Source of the DNA: GCA-2728135 sp002728135
GTDB lineage: Bacteria > Pseudomonadota > Alphaproteobacteria > UBA828
NCBI GenBank assembly: GCA_963997635.1
Contig: CAXEND010000013.1
Location: 1 to 64,000 of the forward strand
Length of the DNA: 64,000 nt
Direction: 5' to 3'
A program made the position numbers and the translations under genes. How positions within the stretch are numbered: position 1 is the stretch's first letter; every line of letters starts with the position of its first letter. Shown one piece after another: positions 61,336-64,000 of this stretch. The notes under the pieces were generated by a model that was not told where the DNA came from, made no database searches, and saw only the letters and a program-made list of their open reading frames with translations.

Positions 61336-62301
61336 TCACTCAAAAACCTCTATATTCACAACGTACTTCTCATCTAATTTCCCATTAATGCCATCAATAG
61401 CGTTCTGAGAAGCACGCATTGAAGACCTTATACTACATTCTTTGGTAAGCCCACCAACATGAGGCGTCAAAATACTTCTCTCTGACTTTATTATTGGGTC
61501 ATCTGCATTAGGTGGTTCTTTATTGAAAACATCAAAGCCAATCCCAAAAAACTTGCCTGATAATAATCCTTGAGATACTGATTCAGTGTCGACAATTGCT
61601 CCTCTTGCCGTATTTACCAGAATAGATCCAGGTTTAATCTTATTGATAACAGTTTCATTTATCATGAACTCGGTTTCTTTATTTAAAGGCACATGAATTG
61701 TTAAAATATCAATATTGGGTATAATATCCTGCCAATTAGAGACAGGTATGCAACCTGCGTTGGTTATTAACTCCTGTGATATGTATGGATCATATACATA
61801 AACATTTGTCTCAAAACTCTTGATTCTCTTTGCCACTCTACTGCCAATTCTACCAAATCCAAGAATCAATACATTTTTCCCAGCTAACTCTATAGCATCA
61901 GCATTATCACGAATTTTCCAATTATTAGTTCTTACGGCTTTATCATGCATTGGTCCTTGTTTAGCTGATGAAAGAATAAAATACATTGTAAGTTCAGCTA
62001 CAGTGACAGCATTTTCATTACCAATAGTAGTAACTGGAATGCAGAATTTATTTGCGGAATCCATATCAACATTATCATATCCGACACCATGTCTAGATAT
62101 GACTTTCAAATTTTTTGACACCTTAAAACATTCATTGTCGAAGGGTAGATATCTTAAGATTATCGCATCTGCATCTATTAAATTAGAAAGTAACCTATTA
62201 CGTTCTTGCTCACCAACAATAACAATTTCTAGTCCTTCTTGTTTTTTAAGGAAACGTAGAGCTTCTTTATGAATTTCATTAAAAATAATGATCTTTGGCA
62301 A
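61336..62301 (-). CDS. D-isomer-specific 2-hydroxyacid dehydrogenase
   Basis: The 321-residue protein belongs to the family of phosphoglycerate dehydrogenase and related NAD-dependent 2-hydroxyacid dehydrogenases. It shows VISRHGVGYDNVD, the Rossmann motif LILGFGRIGSRVAKRI, HVPLNKETEFMI, VNTARGAIVDTESV (substrate Arg), DVFNKEPP (Glu) and LTPHVGGLT (catalytic His). There is no ACT domain, so it is not a standard regulated SerA; the substrate is unknown. It is inserted between mltB and tRNA-Ser, neighbours that are often adjacent in relatives. Confidence 0.9.
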   Translation of the reverse strand: MPKIIIFNEIHKEALRFLKKQEGLEIVIVGEQERNRLLSNLIDADAIILRYLPFDNECFKVSKNLKVISRHGVGYDNVDMDSANKFCIPVTTIGNENAVTVAELTMYFILSSAKQGPMHDKAVRTNNWKIRDNADAIELAGKNVLILGFGRIGSRVAKRIKSFETNVYVYDPYISQELITNAGCIPVSNWQDIIPNIDILTIHVPLNKETEFMINETVINKIKPGSILVNTARGAIVDTESVSQGLLSGKFFGIGFDVFNKEPPNADDPIIKSERSILTPHVGGLTKECSIRSSMRASQNAIDGINGKLDEKYVVNIEVFE

Positions 62302-62483
62302 CTGGTTATATCCTTCTATAAAATAATTACTATTCGATATAACTCTAATAATTCAAGGGATACAAAGAAAAATCGAAATAAAAACGATAATTAAAACACA
62401 ATAATGTTATTTTTTTTATAAACAAAATTTTAAAACTTGAAATAATACGATAAGTTACATAATTGATGGTTGCAGAATATTTT
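62302..62483. other. Divergent spacer between the dehydrogenase and tRNA-Ser
   Basis: No coding region or structured RNA is seen in these 182 very AT-rich bases. A TTGAAA followed 17 bases later by TAATTG (62436-62464) could serve tRNA-Ser, but the match is weak. Confidence 0.35.
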
Positions 62484-62571
62484 GGATGGGTACCCAAGTG
62501 GTTGAAGGGACCGGTCTTGAAAACCGGCAGGGGGCAACTCCTCGTGGGTTCGAATCCCACCCCATCCGCCA
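62484..62571 (+). tRNA. tRNA-Ser (anticodon TGA), CCA encoded
   Basis: The 88 bases fold as a class II tRNA: acceptor GGATGGG pairs with CCCATCC before a G discriminator and an encoded CCA; the anticodon loop CTTGAAA gives TGA, reading UCN serine codons; the long variable arm (GGGGGCAACTCCT region) and the T-loop GTTCGAATC are present. tRNA-Ser next to the mltB-rlpA-dacA block is common in alphaproteobacteria. No integrase or direct repeat of its 3' end was seen nearby. Confidence 0.96.
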
Positions 62572-62616
62572 ACCAACATCTATCTAAAGAGTTTTAAACC
62601 AGCACTATAGTTTACC

Positions 62617-63006
62617 CTAAGGTTGAATTTCTCTTGGTTTTCCTGAATCATTAATTGCAACATAAACAAAAGTGCCCTCTGTCACCATTACCATTTGGGT
62701 TTTATCCCTACGCAGCGACCATGTTTCTATATGAATAGAGACTGATGTATTACCTTTTTTCTTCAAAGTTGCATACAAACTGACTAAGTCACCAACAGCA
62801 ATAGGTTTAAGAAAACGCATTGCTTCAACAGCAACCGTAACTACACGTCCTTTTGCCAATTCACTTGCAAGAACACCACCAGCAATGTCCATTTGAGACA
62901 TTACCCACCCACCAAATATGTCACCGTTTGCATTAACATCAGCAGGCATTGGAACTGTTCTAATAGTAGGCTGTTTGTTAGGTGGACAATTTTGGGTTTT
63001 AGGCAA
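62617..63006 (-). CDS. Acyl-CoA thioesterase, YciA-like hot-dog protein
   Basis: The 129-residue single hot-dog domain protein has TVPMPADVNANGDIFGGWVMSQMDIAGG (split over about 17-44; the Asn-x-x-Gly and Asp are family landmarks), VTVAVEAMRFLKPIAVGDLV and a C-terminal FVYVAINDSGKPREI. It resembles YciA/ACOT cytosolic thioesterases that release CoA from short to medium acyl-CoA. The neighbouring acyl-CoA dehydrogenase supports a role in acyl-CoA turnover. The gene pair is probably cotranscribed. Confidence 0.9.
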   Translation of the reverse strand: MPKTQNCPPNKQPTIRTVPMPADVNANGDIFGGWVMSQMDIAGGVLASELAKGRVVTVAVEAMRFLKPIAVGDLVSLYATLKKKGNTSVSIHIETWSLRRDKTQMVMVTEGTFVYVAINDSGKPREIQP

Positions 63007-63042
63007 TTAATTATTCCTCAATAAAAAATCATTAGAAATTTA

Positions 63043-64000
63043 TTAGTTTTGTATTTTCCACTTCCAAAAATCTTGTCCTTCATTCATATAAATTTTTGAA
63101 AGAACCATTTTATGCACCTCAGAAGCTCCATCTACTAATTTAGCCTGCCTTGCATATCTATACATCCATTCAAGTAAAGTATCTTTTGAATATCCTTTTG
63201 CTCCACAGAGCTGAATACAGGTATCAATAACAGAGTTCAAAGTTTCAGCTACTTGAACCTTTGCCATGGATATTTCCTTTCTTGCTTTATCATTCTGGTC
63301 TAGTTTCCAAGCAGCATACATAGTTGTTAATTTGCTTACATGAATATTCATTGCTGCTTCCCCTAGCATCCATTGAACTCCTTCATGTTCAGATAAAGAT
63401 GTACCAAAGGATTTCCTCTCTCTAACATATTCAGCAGCAATATCCATTGCACGGCGAGACATTCCAATCCAACGCATACAATGTGTGAGCCTTGCAGGCC
63501 CCAATCTGATTTGTGTTGCCTTTAGGCCATCACCAATTGCCATCAATACATCTTCTTCTGATACTTCCAAACCACTAAATTCCAGCTCACAATGTCCACC
63601 GTGCTCTTCGGGGCCCATAATGGGTATTCTACGAGAAATACGCCAGCCTGGCTGATCTTTATCAAATAAAAAACAACTCAAACCTTTTCTTGCATCATCT
63701 GAAGTCCTTGCAATAACCATAAAGTGTTGAGCTGCACCAGCACCTGTAATAAACCATTTTTTTCCAGTAATTATCCATTTTTTTCCAGACTTCTCTGCCT
63801 TAGTAAGCATCATACCTGCTGGGTCAGAGCCAGCACCTGGATGTGGTTCGGTCATAACAAAGGAAGAATTAACAGCCCCATCAACAATCGGTTGCAACCA
63901 ACGTTTTTTTTGGTAATCGGTCCCGACCATAGAGAGTAACCTCATATTACCATCATCTGGAGCCGCACAATTTAAAGCAAGAGCTCCAAATATTGAGTAT
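63043..64000 (-). CDS. Acyl-CoA dehydrogenase (partial, N-terminus outside window)
   Basis: The frame is open to the window edge, giving the C-terminal 318 or so residues. Visible are ALNCAAPDDGN, the FAD-binding FVMTEPHPGAGSDP segment, KKWFITGAGAAQHFMVIART, the ARLTHCMRWIGMSRRAMDIA helix, RKSFGTSLSEHEGVQWML and the CIQLCGAKGYSKDTLLEWMYRYARQAKLVDG stretch (spread over the last 80 residues). The sequence resembles the ACAD10/11-like branch more than short-chain enzymes, but the substrate is not certain. It would introduce the alpha-beta double bond in acyl-CoA and pass electrons to ETF. Confidence 0.93.
   Translation of the reverse strand, partial: YSIFGALALNCAAPDDGNMRLLSMVGTDYQKKRWLQPIVDGAVNSSFVMTEPHPGAGSDPAGMMLTKAEKSGKKWIITGKKWFITGAGAAQHFMVIARTSDDARKGLSCFLFDKDQPGWRISRRIPIMGPEEHGGHCELEFSGLEVSEEDVLMAIGDGLKATQIRLGPARLTHCMRWIGMSRRAMDIAAEYVRERKSFGTSLSEHEGVQWMLGEAAMNIHVSKLTTMYAAWKLDQNDKARKEISMAKVQVAETLNSVIDTCIQLCGAKGYSKDTLLEWMYRYARQAKLVDGASEVHKMVLSKIYMNEGQDFWKWKIQN

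Noticed and set aside
62484..62571. tRNA-Ser as an integration site of a genomic island
   Set aside because: No integrase, no repeat of the tRNA 3' end and no shift in gene style on either side in this window.
1..64000. CRISPR arrays, insertion sequences, prophage or toxin-antitoxin modules
   Set aside because: No regularly spaced repeats, transposase, phage structural or paired toxin-antitoxin genes were seen; the only tandem repeats are the S2 tail and two short intergenic ones.

Overview
This window is an AT-rich stretch of an alphaproteobacterial chromosome. No mobile elements, phage genes, CRISPR arrays or toxin-type islands were seen. Gene order is the strongest taxonomic clue. The blocks rpsB-tsf-pyrH-frr-uppS-cdsA, rseP-bamA-skp-lpxD-fabZ-lpxA-lpxI-lpxB, trpE/trpGDC-moaC-moeA-lexA, tpiA-secG-pyrG-kdsA-eno-ftsB-pdhABC-lpd-lipA, ispDF-pgpA-cinA, ntrYX-trkA-dat-hfq-hflX and mazG-tatD-metG-holB-tmk-dacA-rlpA-mltB-tRNA-Ser all match arrangements known from Rhodospirillales-like alphaproteobacteria. 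A fused IspDF, LpxI instead of LpxH, NtrY/NtrX and a LexA with a GTTC-N7-GTTC SOS box agree. AT richness, tight packing and several missing syntenic genes suggest a streamlined, perhaps marine, lineage; that last step is inference.

Layout. 1-4150: end of rpsB, then translation and phospholipid genes. 4380-12664: envelope biogenesis and lipid A genes. 12709-18733: gloA (+), then gltA, gltX, lexA, moeA and moaC (-). 18761-26205: trpC, trpD, trpG, trpE and the foldase ppiD (-), with a methyltransferase and a YibQ-type deacetylase (+) wedged between trpG and trpE. 26475-38521: central metabolism, CTP, KDO, division (ftsB), pyruvate dehydrogenase, lipoate synthase and a Coq10-like protein (+). 38568-40819: cinA, pgpA, ispDF (-). 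41090-49783: a stand-alone NtrC-type DNA-binding domain, ntrY, ntrX, trkA, dat, a HAD phosphatase, hfq, hflX (+). 49847-51985: a HrcA/CIRCE-type groESL operon. 52033-62301: mazG to a 2-hydroxyacid dehydrogenase (-). The right end holds tRNA-Ser(TGA), a thioesterase and a truncated acyl-CoA dehydrogenase.

The window is mostly housekeeping, and I found no clear undescribed multi-gene system. The unusual points are: (1) ntrC reduced to its C-terminal Fis-type helix-turn-helix, with ntrB and dusB absent from the locus; (2) an NtrX that lacks both GAFTGA and the Walker-B glutamate; (3) a full-length hflX with no ATG, GTG or TTG start before residue 145, apparently starting at ATT; (4) a large hairpin with four GANTC sites over the ftsB start codon; (5) no dxr between cdsA and rseP although ispDF is kept; (6) an octapeptide repeat in the S2 tail; (7) a GroEL with an acidic tail in place of GGM. 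Start codons are often TTG, so several starts below are choices, and alternatives are stated.
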